Shown piece by piece: positions 8,504 through 16,519 of a stretch of DNA of 38,992 nucleotides. The notes beneath the pieces were generated by a model that did no database searches, was not told the origin of the DNA, and saw only the letters and a program-made list of their open reading frames with translations. This stretch comes from a virus. Position 1 is the stretch's first letter; each line of letters begins with the position of its first letter. The position numbers and the translations under genes are program-made. The stretch spans positions 1 through 38,992 of the IMG/VR virus record IMGVR_UViG_3300031576_000165, one strand, 5' to 3'.

Positions 8504-8792
8504 TGTCGTCCTCCAGTGTTTGCACGAGCACATGATACTTCTCAGGATGCTCACCCATGTCTATGTTCTCTAGTATTTCTTGCACGACGGTGCGTCGTGC
8601 ATTATGAACCAGCGCCTCGTTTGGATCTTTGCCTTCGTAAACTCTAAAATAGATCCTATCTAGCAAGTGCTGAAGAACACGTACACCATGCTCGTTACTA
8701 AATGCAGCATGATATGCGTGCACAAGAGTTGGATCACCAAGAGGTGCCGATGCCCATTTATTTTTAAGCCATACAAAAAGTCGCGTAGTCAT
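8490..8792 (-). CDS. Bbp19-like small phage protein
   Basis: This 100-residue protein has the core FSNEHGVRVLQHLLDRIYF, matching small proteins typified by Bordetella phage Bbp19 that lie between portal and scaffold genes. Its start overlaps the portal stop (ATGA) and its end overlaps the scaffold start. The family is recurrent but its function is not established. Confidence 0.7.
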   Translation of the reverse strand: MTTRLFVWLKNKWASAPLGDPTLVHAYHAAFSNEHGVRVLQHLLDRIYFRVYEGKDPNEALVHNARRTVVQEILENIDMGEHPEKYHVLVQTLEDDNAIR

Positions 8793-10462
8793 CGCGTGGG
8801 TCGCCCTTGTGCGCCACCTTGGAGTGCTTGCAAAGCAGGCGCAGCCTTGCCAGCAGCACCAGCAACTTGTTCAACCTGTGCCAGCATATTCTCACGCTCG
8901 TCCTGTTCTTGTCGTGCTTGTCGCAAGGCCGCGATCTCACGATCATTTCGTGTCCACTTTGCAGGCACGCCGCGTATATCAATAATGCCCGTGGCCGCTT
9001 TGTCGGGGTCGAAACGATCAAAAATCTGTGGAAATACTTGACCCAGTGGCGCAAGATCATTTAAGGCAAGGGCAAGTGCTTCGGCGTCGCCAGCACGTTG
9101 AGCTTTGGCGATAGGATTCTGAAACTCTATGTCAATCTGCCCGTCCGTGATAAACACTTCAGGCGGAGGCGGGCTAAAAGCTCCCGTCGCGAATTGCAGG
9201 TCAAAGGTCACGTCGATGATGCGATGTAGGTATTCCCATTCTAGTCTGCCATAAACTGGACCAAGTAGCCTGAATAGTAATTCTATTTTCTTGGCAAACT
9301 CAAAAGCTGTCATCTCGGACTTCTCAACTTGTAGCAACTGACGAATCGCATCTACGTAGAAGATTTCTCTAATAGACCTACGAAGTTCCTCTTCCTTCAG
9401 ATGACTAACCTCGGGACGACTTCCTGTCTCGAAGGGCATGATCGTGTCGCGAATGGGCATACCATGAGTATTTATAGAAGTCGGACCAGCAGGAACTAGA
9501 CGCAACGATCCTATGACGGAGTCACTTCGTACGAGAATGGGGGGACGAATTTTGAGCGCCCAATCCTCAAGACCCATTCTCTTTGCGGTGTTCAAAGTGT
9601 ACGTATCGGGAAAAGCAATATCACCACGTCCACGACCGTAAACTTCACCAGGCGTCTTATGGTAACGCGGCACGGCGGCCGGGAAGGTGTTGTAACCGCT
9701 TTCTAATACTAAATGCTTGGCATCTAACTCAACCCAGCAAGAGGCCCACGGCGCGGCGAGAGCGCCTGCGCCTTGATCGCTACGTGCTCGCGGATAGATC
9801 GCGTGAACAAACTTGAAGAGTTTATCGCTCTTGCCTTCACGCAAACTTGCTTGTATGCTCTCAGAAAGCGCACCAGGACGCTCCCCCCATTGCTCGTTTG
9901 CAATACGTGCCGTCAACTCAAATTCTCGATAGACTGTATCCACCAAACCGTCAGCACCTTCCTCAATGCAAAATCGACCAGTCTTCTCTGCATGAAAATA
10001 GAAGCCGCGAAAACCTTCTATGACACGATTGATCGGCTGAGGAGATTCTTCTACTAATAGAAATCCCGTGCCGAAGCCCGCATAGTCAATTAATGCTTCG
10101 GGACCTTCAGCGTAGAACAGTGAAGCACTCAACCTTTTCAATGTACGATCGCGACATTCTTCGAGCCACTCTCTGACTTCGTCTGACATACCTATTTCGT
10201 CACGCATTCGATAGCCAAACCATTGCTGGCTTGGATTGATGATGTGTCCAGCAATAAACAATGCCATCGTCTCAGCAGCAAGCATGGTCGTGCTATCATA
10301 AACATTTCTGCTCTGTTTGTCGCCTGGCGTCCACTTCGTGATAATGCCCATACGTGAGGGTGATATAAATGGTGCCATAGCTTCCCAACGCGCGTCAAAG
10401 TTGTAGCGTTGCTCTTTCAAGCGTTGGTAACGTTTGATAATATCGGGGCCGTTAGCTGGCAT
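8789..10462 (-). CDS. Portal (head-tail connector) protein, T7 gp8 type
   Basis: This 557-residue protein is close to T7 gp8 (536). The N-terminus carries the family pattern IIKRYQRLKEQRYNFDARWE, then APFISPSRM and the VYDSTTMLAAETMALFIAGH region with NPSQQWF. The middle holds the aromatic wing segment and the YGRGRGDIAFPD motif. The C-terminal 60 residues form a helical, Gln/Ala-rich barrel segment. The protein is the dodecameric DNA entry channel and docks the terminase and tail. Neighbours (terminase upstream, scaffold downstream) agree. Confidence 0.93.
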   Translation of the reverse strand: MPANGPDIIKRYQRLKEQRYNFDARWEAMAPFISPSRMGIITKWTPGDKQSRNVYDSTTMLAAETMALFIAGHIINPSQQWFGYRMRDEIGMSDEVREWLEECRDRTLKRLSASLFYAEGPEALIDYAGFGTGFLLVEESPQPINRVIEGFRGFYFHAEKTGRFCIEEGADGLVDTVYREFELTARIANEQWGERPGALSESIQASLREGKSDKLFKFVHAIYPRARSDQGAGALAAPWASCWVELDAKHLVLESGYNTFPAAVPRYHKTPGEVYGRGRGDIAFPDTYTLNTAKRMGLEDWALKIRPPILVRSDSVIGSLRLVPAGPTSINTHGMPIRDTIMPFETGSRPEVSHLKEEELRRSIREIFYVDAIRQLLQVEKSEMTAFEFAKKIELLFRLLGPVYGRLEWEYLHRIIDVTFDLQFATGAFSPPPPEVFITDGQIDIEFQNPIAKAQRAGDAEALALALNDLAPLGQVFPQIFDRFDPDKAATGIIDIRGVPAKWTRNDREIAALRQARQEQDERENMLAQVEQVAGAAGKAAPALQALQGGAQGRPTR

Positions 10463-10493
10463 CTTGATCCAAATAAAGTTCCATTGTTAAGGT

Positions 10494-10583
10494 TTACTTC
10501 CTGCTGTTAAGAAAGAGTCCTACGGCAAGACCGGCGATAAACGCAAGAATCACAAAGACCCCAGCTATAATGCCTTCAATCAT
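10494..10583 (-). CDS. 29-residue single-membrane-span microprotein
   Basis: ATG at 10583 opens 29 codons ending TAA at 10494-10496. The product MIEGIIAGVFVILAFIAGLA, then VGLFLNSRK, is one hydrophobic span with a positive tail, giving a cytoplasmic C-terminus. GGAGGAG lies about 12 bases upstream, longer than ideal. It sits between the portal gene and the 75-residue proline-rich gene. It could be a pinholin-like or membrane-anchoring protein; the evidence is composition only. Confidence 0.55.
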   Translation of the reverse strand: MIEGIIAGVFVILAFIAGLAVGLFLNSRK

Positions 10584-10607
10584 AATATATCACGGCTCCT
10601 CCATGCT

Positions 10608-10835
10608 TCATGACCCAAATGTCTCTTTGAGCGCAGGCTGACCTTCGGTTATAGAACCAAGAATAGTTGATCGAAACCCGCGAGCAAGTTTTCGACGACG
10701 TGCAGCCTCCGCTGAAGCTTCTTGCACGGCTTTGTCTTCCTCTGTAGGCGGTGGCGGTGGAGGCGGTGGAGTTTTGACACGACCACCACCGAAGTATCGT
10801 GCGAATCGTGGACGACCAGTAAGCTCGTCTACCAT
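10608..10835 (-). CDS. Small proline-tract protein between terminase and portal
   Basis: This 75-residue protein has a run of eight prolines (residues 23-30), an Ala/Glu/Arg helix, and the end RGFRSTILG...LKETFGS. Small proteins with a proline tract followed by an R(G/A).(R/A)STIL motif commonly lie next to the terminase and portal genes of podoviruses. They may be packaging or head-completion factors. The ATG overlaps the large terminase stop. The conserved position makes a real gene likely; the exact role is unknown. Confidence 0.7.
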   Translation of the reverse strand: MVDELTGRPRFARYFGGGRVKTPPPPPPPPTEEDKAVQEASAEAARRRKLARGFRSTILGSITEGQPALKETFGS

Positions 10836-12193
10836 GGACGCATAACCTCTGGCATGCGGGGGTCAAACTCGCTCTCCACTTTGATATCTAAACCGGCACC
10901 AGGTACAAACTGCATAGGACCAAAACCGGCCACCGCACCATAGCGAAGCGCATCCGCGCCGTGTGAGTATTCGTCATGTCGAGGCTCACGTCCGTATGAT
11001 TTAAGATCTTCTTTCCAGGGCCGTGAGTATTTCTCTAAACATTCAATACCGCGAGTCGTCTTCAATTCATCAAACATAAAACGCGAAAAGTGCTGACGCA
11101 CTTCATCTATTCCCGCTTGAACAGGCATGCTACGTGCAATTTCAATACCACGAAAGCCGACACTCGAGAAGTAGTCTTCGGCTGACCACCTCGCGTCATG
11201 CGGCAGAATCATACGTCCATACATGTATGGCTTTTGCTCACGCAACACGCGCGCATAATGTTGCGCTTGTTTCAGTGTGTCTTCATGATAGTCTATCAGT
11301 AATATTTGCTGACCAACAAGTTGGTAGAACCAGATAGCGGTAGCATCAGAAGTACCAATGTCCCAACAGGTTCCAACCGGCAGATTAACAGTATAGGGAA
11401 CACGCTTAATGCGTTCGTCGCGACGTGCCTCCAGCATAAGGTCGCCATAGATGGTACCATGAAGGAATCCTTCAAATGAACAATAATATTCTTGTTGAAT
11501 AAACTCTTCACGCTGACCTTGCCGACGCAACGCATTGATCTCATCAATAGCGATTACGGGCGCGCCACTCTCGCCCTTCGCATCCCGGCGCGTCTCGTCA
11601 ATTGTTAGTTTCTGACAGAACCATGCGGGGTCTGTGCGAGCAAAATTGTATAGATCGAATCCATGATTGCGCCCATTTGGAGTATAGACGAAAGCCGCCC
11701 AACCACCGTTCTCTGCAAGGACTGGCGATAACGTATCCCACGCGGACGGCAACATATGCGCGTACTCACTAAATACGATACCGACAGGATTAGGTCCACG
11801 AAGTCTGTTGACAGCCTCCTGACTATCTGCTCCCATTATCTGCCAAATGCTGCCATTAATCAACTTGATTTGCATCTCAGTCTCGTTCTTACCGTTTGGA
11901 GCAATAAGTTCAGGTGGGAACATATTTATCATAGGCATAGCGCGCGTAACACCGTCAACAGTTTCTTTTATAATGTTATCCCAAAGATCGCGCCGACCTT
12001 GGTTTAAGGATGGAAACACATGAAAGTATGTTCCAATTGTTTCTAGCATTGACAATAGCGTTATGTTAAGCCAGTTACGATCCTTGCCCGCACGCCTATG
12101 CAGCAACTCACAAAATCTCTTGCAGCCTGCACGCTTCGCGTGCAAAGGACACAACTGATAACTTCGCATACGAAAGTGGTCACGCGTGGGCAT
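10829..12193 (-). CDS. terL: Terminase large subunit (packaging ATPase-nuclease)
   Basis: This 454-residue protein has the Walker A motif HRRAGKD at 32-38 and Walker B with catalytic acid at VGIVFSEYAHM (Glu143). A coupling segment follows with FVYTPNGRNHG. The nuclease carries Asp278 (TCWDIGTSDA), Asp333 (ILPHDARW) and an acidic residue in HGADALRYG near the C-terminus. It is shorter than T7 gp19 (586), mainly because only about 30 residues precede Walker A. No clear Shine-Dalgarno precedes the ATG; translation is probably coupled to the 74-residue gene that overlaps by 14 bases. Confidence 0.93.
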   Translation of the reverse strand: MPTRDHFRMRSYQLCPLHAKRAGCKRFCELLHRRAGKDRNWLNITLLSMLETIGTYFHVFPSLNQGRRDLWDNIIKETVDGVTRAMPMINMFPPELIAPNGKNETEMQIKLINGSIWQIMGADSQEAVNRLRGPNPVGIVFSEYAHMLPSAWDTLSPVLAENGGWAAFVYTPNGRNHGFDLYNFARTDPAWFCQKLTIDETRRDAKGESGAPVIAIDEINALRRQGQREEFIQQEYYCSFEGFLHGTIYGDLMLEARRDERIKRVPYTVNLPVGTCWDIGTSDATAIWFYQLVGQQILLIDYHEDTLKQAQHYARVLREQKPYMYGRMILPHDARWSAEDYFSSVGFRGIEIARSMPVQAGIDEVRQHFSRFMFDELKTTRGIECLEKYSRPWKEDLKSYGREPRHDEYSHGADALRYGAVAGFGPMQFVPGAGLDIKVESEFDPRMPEVMRPW

Positions 12194-12404
12194 TTTTGTT
12201 TAGTCCGCGCGTATGTAACAATACAACCACTTCAGTTACAAGAGTCAAACCACAAGAGCACCGAACAGTTGTAACTAGAGGTGACGTACTCTCAATAGTA
12301 GACGGGCCAGGGTAGTGCTCCAGATGTTCGACGCGCCAGCTTTCAACAATAGCACGCTGACTAGAGACTACCTCGTCTATCAAATCTTCAATCTGCTTCT
12401 TCAT
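12180..12404 (-). CDS. Small protein upstream of large terminase
   Basis: This 74-residue protein has a helical N-terminal 30 residues (IEDLIDEVVSSQRAIVESW), then a Cys-x-Cys (VRCSCG) segment and a beta-like end. It overlaps the gene before it by 17 bases and the terminase by 14 bases. That tight packing supports it as a real, coupled gene. No function is recognised. Confidence 0.5.
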   Translation of the reverse strand: MKKQIEDLIDEVVSSQRAIVESWRVEHLEHYPGPSTIESTSPLVTTVRCSCGLTLVTEVVVLLHTRGLNKNAHA

Positions 12405-12903
12405 CTAGCACCAACTTCCAAACTTCGTCAGGTACGCGCGACCGCGCCCCGCGGGGTGTCACAGTTGGAAGGGCGGGCGCTTCGACAAGCGCTTCAGCTG
12501 CTGAAGCTTCAGTGGGAAGCTCTGGCGCTAAAGTGTTGGGATGCTCGGCTTGACTAGAGAGCTCGACTTGACTATTTACGATAAGACGTACAACACCCGT
12601 GTGCGGGTCTACTTCAAGCGCGACTGTGGGCATGCCCACGAACGCTTCGCGTTCACGCGAATACAGACCAGCAAGTGAGTAAATCTGATCGGCAGCGGTT
12701 AACTGAACGCCATAGTTAGGTACGTCCACTTGCTGCATGACTCGACCACGATACGCGAAAAACTTTGTCTCTTGGCCATGCAACGCCGCGGCAGTCGTTT
12801 TTAGTGCTTCGTTGACTAGTTCTCGTGGAATGAGAATCCCACGAAGCATCTCGTGACGAACGCGTTCAACACTCAGCGCGAGGGGTTTGTCACTATTATT
12901 CAA
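12388..12903 (-). CDS. Candidate small terminase subunit
   Basis: This 171-residue protein has a helical first 45 residues. Residues 46-80 (KFFAYRGRVMQQVDV and LTAADQIYSLAGLY) resemble the middle region of podoviral small terminases, where a conserved Phe-x-x-x-Gly turn precedes a helix ending in a Leu-Gly patch. A low-complexity Ala/Pro/Glu linker precedes a short acidic C-terminal helix. The linker contains one of the 15-bp palindrome copies, coding Ser-Ala-Ala-Glu. Position just before the large terminase supports the call, but no diagnostic DNA-binding motif was seen. Confidence 0.4.
   Translation of the reverse strand: MNNSDKPLALSVERVRHEMLRGILIPRELVNEALKTTAAALHGQETKFFAYRGRVMQQVDVPNYGVQLTAADQIYSLAGLYSREREAFVGMPTVALEVDPHTGVVRLIVNSQVELSSQAEHPNTLAPELPTEASAAEALVEAPALPTVTPRGARSRVPDEVWKLVLDEEAD
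12492..12506. repeat. 15-bp palindrome copy 2 (CTTCAGCTGCTGAAG)
   Basis: Inside the linker of the candidate small terminase. Read on the minus strand it codes Ser-Ala-Ala-Glu. The other copies lie at 6264-6278, 20940-20954 and 33281-33295. Confidence 0.7.
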
Positions 12904-13198
12904 CTGACTTCACCTCCAGTAACATGCCATACCTTGTCGGGCGCGCCGTGCCCATGCTCTTAAGACCTGCCCTTCTACTGTTACCACTACGCTTAATGAC
13001 TAGATTACGTACAATCAAGCACTCGTGCTCTGTAAGCATACGTATAGGACTAGATCGACCGAATTCGGCATGTGCGGTATGATAGCAAGGTGGATTGAAT
13101 AATTCGGGACGCCGCGATAGAATGTGTTCTAGCGCATATGTGCTAATTGGGATTAGTTCACTGGCAACAGCTAAACTATACATAGGTTCAATTGCCAC
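12896..13198 (-). CDS. Small DNA-binding-like protein (MerR/excisionase-type helix-turn-helix)
   Basis: This 100-residue protein contains YSLAVASELIPISTYALEHI, which reads as a winged helix-turn-helix entry. A second helical part, RMLTEHECLIVRNLVI, precedes a basic C-terminus. It starts at an ATG inside the end of the gene before it. As one of the first leftward genes next to the divergent region it may regulate late transcription or recognise packaging sites. The fold is inferred from pattern only. Confidence 0.55.
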   Translation of the reverse strand: MAIEPMYSLAVASELIPISTYALEHILSRRPELFNPPCYHTAHAEFGRSSPIRMLTEHECLIVRNLVIKRSGNSRRAGLKSMGTARPTRYGMLLEVKSVE

Positions 13199-13397
13199 GG
13201 GCCGTCTCCGTTAGGTGGCCACGAGCCACCTCCGCAAGTGCAAGGGGAGAACGTAGAATGACAAGTACGGCACCTAGCGGGATACCAGTCTTCGCAGCAA
13301 TTACCTCCGGCGGGGCGCCCGCACGTGCAAGCTCTAGAAGATAGTGATGGGCGCCGCGCATGCCCATAGCATAGCGCCGCCTGCGGCGGCATGTCAA
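13188..13397 (-). CDS. First gene of the leftward operon, small helix-turn-helix protein
   Basis: This 69-residue protein has a very basic start and then YLLELARAGAPPEVIAAKTG and IPLGAVLVILRS, matching a helix-turn-helix with the usual Ala-x-x-x-Gly turn. An internal ATG near 13367 could be the true start and would remove the Arg run. It opens the late operon next to the structured noncoding region, so a regulatory role is plausible. Confidence 0.5.
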   Translation of the reverse strand: MTCRRRRRYAMGMRGAHHYLLELARAGAPPEVIAAKTGIPLGAVLVILRSPLALAEVARGHLTETARGN

Positions 13398-13947
13398 GAA
13401 GAAAATGCGGCGGCCGTAGGCCCCGCAGGCCCTCTAGGCATGCCTATTATCGCATCCTTAAGCAAGGCCCGCGAGGGCCCGGGGCGGCGCCGGAAAGTGA
13501 AATTTCTAAAAAATTAGAAAATGCACGTGTTGGGGACCGCATTTCCCATGCCAAGTCGGCGCGAAAGCCCCTGCCGGGGGTGCCAATTTTGTCAATAAAA
13601 TCAAATATTTACACGTGGCGCGGCGCGGCATTTGCCGCACTGCGGCATGGCATGGTCTTTGTCAACGCAAGATGCATGCCAGAAAATCGCACATGTAATC
13701 GCAGGCTTGCGCGCGCTGGCGCGCAGTGACGTTTTTTGTCATAATGCGGCGCGCTAAGGTGAAATGTCCCGCCATTTGGCGCCCACGGGGGGCATGCCTC
13801 GGGCATGCTGCCCGACAAGCAAGAATCGCGCCAAGTGTAAGTTATTGATTCTATTGGACTGGCGCTGGCGTACGTGCCTGGACCTAAAATTGCTACACTT
13901 AAAAGATATGGAAGATCAAATGTGCGGGGGAGGAGGGAGAGGGGAAC
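13398..13947. other. Structured noncoding divergent region (candidate control region or origin)
   Basis: About 550 bases lie between the leftward and rightward operons without a convincing gene. The region is dense in inverted repeats: TAGGCATGCCTA (13435-13446), GGCCC/GGGCC around 13470, TTTCTAA/TTAGAAA (13503-13520), CCCC/GGGG around 13570, nested GCGGCA/TGCCGC copies near 13625-13650, and GCATGC sites near 13672, 13793 and 13803. Two TTGACAA elements face left near 13590 and 13660, but neither has a good -10 box. Plus-strand open frames here have atypical protein composition and I left them out. Replication origin or divergent regulation is inferred from location and structure. Confidence 0.5.
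13708..13737 (+). terminator. Intrinsic-terminator-like hairpin
   Basis: TGCGCGC (13708-13714), loop GCTG and GCGCGCA (13719-13725) form a 7-bp GC stem. A run of six T follows at 13732-13737 after a short spacer. It faces right and lies upstream of the early genes, so it may stop a leader transcript or be part of an early attenuator. No gene ends at it. Confidence 0.4.
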
Positions 13948-14040
13948 ATGATGGAAAGCAAGAAATACACGTCCGAACGAGCTATCACGGCTAGCCAAGA
14001 GGTTGAGTCAGAAAGATTGGGACCGGCTCTTCCCGCCTAG
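13948..14040 (+). CDS. 30-residue hydrophilic early peptide
   Basis: ATGATG at 13948 opens 30 codons ending TAG. A purine-rich GGGAGAGGGGAAC lies just upstream as a strong Shine-Dalgarno. The product, starting MMESKKYTSERAITASQEVE, is charged and without a membrane span. If real it is the first rightward gene. The next 156 bases, to 14196, show nothing recognisable except the Shine-Dalgarno of the following gene. Confidence 0.4.
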   Translation: MMESKKYTSERAITASQEVESERLGPALPA

Positions 14041-14196
14041 GGAAAGCCTACGCGAACCCTTCGACGCCACCGGATACACGGGCAGCGCGAGTGAGGATTA
14101 GAGGACACAGCGAAAAGGAAAGGTGGTGAGAAAACGCACCAGACTCGGGCAACAAGAAGAGTAACCCTTAAACAGCGAAACGGAGGGAAGAAGAAA

Positions 14197-14694
14197 ATGG
14201 CCGAACGGAAGGTAACTTCGGTACAAGGATTGCTTGCAACATTCGAGATCAGCCTCAATGATCGAGGCGTCACGAAGAAAGCGACGTTCACGGCCTGCAA
14301 GGACGCCGCGTCCTTCAAGCCGTACGTCGCAGGCCTCGCGGATGGCCCCGGCGTCGGCGGCAAGCCGTCGCCACTCGATAACGTGTACGGTCTCTACATC
14401 GCGATGGCCGATCTGAAGGCCCGCGCGCAAGAGCGCGTCGTTATCGCGAGTGAGAGCACGATCATCAAACGGGATGGCCGCGAGATCGACCTGCTCAAAC
14501 TGAGCAACGAGAAGGCTGTCGGCGCCGTCAACATGGCGTACGGGCTGGCTTTCATGACTGGCACGGATGCCCCGGCGGCGTTCATTGCCACGATGCGCAA
14601 ACTGGTAGAGAGCGGCCGCGCCCTTGCGAGCGAGCCGCGGAAGAACGACAAGGGCGAGCTGTTGGGACCGCTCATCCTCAGCGTCAAGAAGTAG
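14197..14694 (+). CDS. Early protein of unknown family, unusually GC-rich
   Basis: This 165-residue soluble protein starts behind GGAGG. It has a beta-like N-terminus (VQGLLATFEISLND) and a helical C-terminus (FIATMRKLVESGRALAS). Its codons favour G or C in the third position: the line 14281-14340 has 42 G+C of 60, against 26 of 60 at 28081-28140 in the replication operon. This suggests a later acquisition. As the first long early gene it could act on host functions; no family is recognised. Confidence 0.75.
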   Translation: MAERKVTSVQGLLATFEISLNDRGVTKKATFTACKDAASFKPYVAGLADGPGVGGKPSPLDNVYGLYIAMADLKARAQERVVIASESTIIKRDGREIDLLKLSNEKAVGAVNMAYGLAFMTGTDAPAAFIATMRKLVESGRALASEPRKNDKGELLGPLILSVKK

Positions 14695-14755
14695 CTTGCC
14701 CTAACAGGCAGGACGTGGGACGCGCATACGATAGCACGCGTTAGAAAGGATCTTA

Positions 14756-15226
14756 GTGAAGTACCAGACGCAAGGCAAATTAGAATGCTACCCCACCACC
14801 TTGGCCATGCTAGCAGGAGTCCCAAAGGCTGAGGTAATCGCGGCGGGGTTGGCCATTGCCAAACTCCCGGCTAGCACGCCATGGGAGCAATTTATTCTGA
14901 CGCAGCCTCTGGAGGTACTACATACTCTCCAAATACGATACGTGCCTAATCTTCAACTTCCGCTTGCAACACTCTGTCGCTGGGGCAGCGTCCTGCCCGG
15001 CGCTGTGCTCCCAAGTCACGGGCGTGGCGCGATACTCGTATCATATTGTGGCAAAACACGGCATATCATGCCTTACGAGGATGGCCGAGTGCTTGACCCT
15101 GCTGGTCCGGGGACCTACGAAACCTTGGATGCGTTACTCACGCGCTATGGTGTGGGTTGGTACGTCGAATCTATCCATCCAGAAATCGCGGCCTCGGAGG
15201 CCCTCGTGGCCCCGGAGGCCCAGTGA
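14756..15226 (+). CDS. Papain/C39-like cysteine peptidase domain protein
   Basis: This 156-residue protein starts at GTG behind AAAGGA. The layout resembles C39/papain-like folds. A Gln precedes Cys11 in KLECYPTTLAMLAG, as in the catalytic Cys helix. His103 sits in the TRHIMPYEDGRVLDP segment, with Asp114 in the position of the third catalytic residue. It ends with an Ala/Glu-rich tail. It could cleave a host protein or peptide early in infection, or be an inactive relative. The fold call comes from motif spacing only. Confidence 0.6.
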   Translation: MKYQTQGKLECYPTTLAMLAGVPKAEVIAAGLAIAKLPASTPWEQFILTQPLEVLHTLQIRYVPNLQLPLATLCRWGSVLPGAVLPSHGRGAILVSYCGKTRHIMPYEDGRVLDPAGPGTYETLDALLTRYGVGWYVESIHPEIAASEALVAPEAQ

Positions 15227-15269
15227 ACCGTTTGTGGCGCCGACTTGGCATGATTCTGGCGGGAAAATG

Positions 15270-15409
<140 letters not shown>

Positions 15410-15459
15410 CTAGCGAGCACAGCAAGATTCATGCCAGAAAAAGGTGCGAAAAGGGAATC

Positions 15460-15702
15460 ATGACTTACGACAATTGGCGCACATCGGGCCTGCAAGAAGA
15501 AGCTTTTGGGCAAGTCCTGTCGGCAGTCTCGGCCGTGGGTGCGTGATGCTCTCAGCCGGCTGCGCGCGCCTACGTTAAAGAGACGTATGTCGGCGTCGGG
15601 GAGAGTGAAGATGTAACGCACGAAAAAGTGTTAAGTTGGTTTGATCGCGCAAGCATGTTCGCACGCCAGAAAAAGGTCGTCAGCCGTGGAGGAGAACAGT
15701 GA
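15460..15702 (+). pseudogene. Broken gene copy related to the following DUF6197-like gene
   Basis: One frame runs from the ATG at 15460 to TGA at 15700-15702, interrupted by a TGA at 15544-15546. The part after that stop (VTHEKVLSWFDRAS) matches the following gene (TTHDEVMDWFNRAI). A 13-base repeat, GCCAGAAAAAGGT, occurs at 15433-15445 and 15665-15677, as if more than one degraded copy were stacked here. The first 28 codons may still be translated. The TGA is not read as Trp elsewhere, since several genes end in TGA. Confidence 0.5.
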
Positions 15703-16148
15703 TGATGACTCGCGATAGCCTAGACCTACTTGTCAATGCCCGGACCTATGTCAGTCACGGGCCATGTGCGGGAGCGCGCGCTCGGGACGCTCACGGAAAG
15801 CCAGTCTCGTGTTTTTCGCTGGAGGCTGTGTATTTTTGCGCTCAGGGTGCCCTTGACCGTGCTGCGTACGATGCGTCCCTGGCTGTTGATTCAACCGGCT
15901 ACCGTGAAGCACAGTTTGCACTCGCACAGGTCCGACTAGCATCAGCCATATGGATGGACGCGCCCACCGACGAACAAATGGCAACATCTCTGGTGATCGA
16001 CAGCGCCGCCACGACTCATGACGAAGTCATGGACTGGTTCAACCGAGCGATCACATGGACTCTAGACGCGCTAGCGCGGGATGCGTCAGATCGAGAGGCC
16101 GACAGTCGCATCGCCCGTGAGCGCGAGCAGTGGGAGGATGTAACATGA
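15702..16148 (+). CDS. DUF6197-like protein of unknown function
   Basis: This 148-residue protein contains the pattern of the DUF6197 family common in actinobacteria and phages. A Cys-Phe-Ser segment before AVYFCAQGALDRAAYD is followed by a central WMDAPTD element and TTHDEVMDWFNRAI. I start at the ATG at 15702, seven bases after GGAGGAG; a GTG three bases earlier is less likely. It overlaps the stop of the broken copy before it. Function is unknown. Confidence 0.65.
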   Translation: MMTRDSLDLLVNARTYVSHGPCAGARARDAHGKPVSCFSLEAVYFCAQGALDRAAYDASLAVDSTGYREAQFALAQVRLASAIWMDAPTDEQMATSLVIDSAATTHDEVMDWFNRAITWTLDALARDASDREADSRIAREREQWEDVT

Positions 16149-16210
16149 ACTGGCTAGAGCACTTGGACCTGGAAGAAATGCGTATTCGGTCTTCCCCACA
16201 GGCGGGATAG
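16145..16210 (+). pseudogene. 21-codon truncated copy of the MNWLE family
   Basis: The ATG overlaps the stop of the gene before it (ATGA). The first residues, MNWLEHLDLEEM, match the start of the next gene, MNWLERLDDELT, after which the sequence diverges and stops at TAG. It looks like a remnant of a tandem duplication, though it may be translated as a short leader. Confidence 0.5.
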
Positions 16211-16213
16211 GCA

Positions 16214-16519
16214 ATGAATTGGTTAGAACGACTAGACGACGAACTGACCCCAATCCGAGATTACTATAAAGATGCGGACGACTGGTACTTGTGCGCGGTC
16301 AATGAGATGCGCGAGAAGTACCCAGATGTTGTATTGTATGGTCACTATAGTCATCGGACACGGGTCGAACCCGCCGACCGCGTTCTGATAGTGCTAGGAC
16401 GCCAGTTTTGCGATGCTGTAAATAACGACGACCGACACGTGGCGAGAGCTATCTACTACGAGATTAAAGACCGCGTGGCTACGCTACGGACGCTGAAAAC
16501 GTCGGAGGGCTCGGAGTGA
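16214..16519 (+). CDS. Small early protein, paralogue of 20037..20351
   Basis: This 101-residue protein shares the pattern W..RLDD..TPI.YY with the gene at 20037, followed by W..C.V.E.R..YPDV.LY, VL..LG.QF..AV and DR..A..IY..I..RV. Both are acidic and helical. The family is unknown; two full copies plus a truncated one in a 39-kb genome suggest useful duplication or recombination. Confidence 0.65.
   Translation: MNWLERLDDELTPIRDYYKDADDWYLCAVNEMREKYPDVVLYGHYSHRTRVEPADRVLIVLGRQFCDAVNNDDRHVARAIYYEIKDRVATLRTLKTSEGSE

Noticed and set aside
8504-8554. Upstream extension of the scaffold protein by 17 residues
   Set aside because: The ATG at 8503 has an ideal GGAGGA; the extension has none and unrelated composition.
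13391-13729. Plus-strand frame of 112 codons in the divergent region
   Set aside because: No Shine-Dalgarno, odd Arg/Gly/Pro composition, and it runs through inverted repeats. It is more likely noncoding.
13764-13994. Plus-strand frame of 76 codons
   Set aside because: Composition is not protein-like, and the better supported 30-codon frame with a strong Shine-Dalgarno begins inside it.
15544-15546. TGA recoded as tryptophan
   Set aside because: Many intact genes here end in TGA, often in ATGA overlaps, so a genome-wide recoding is not supported.
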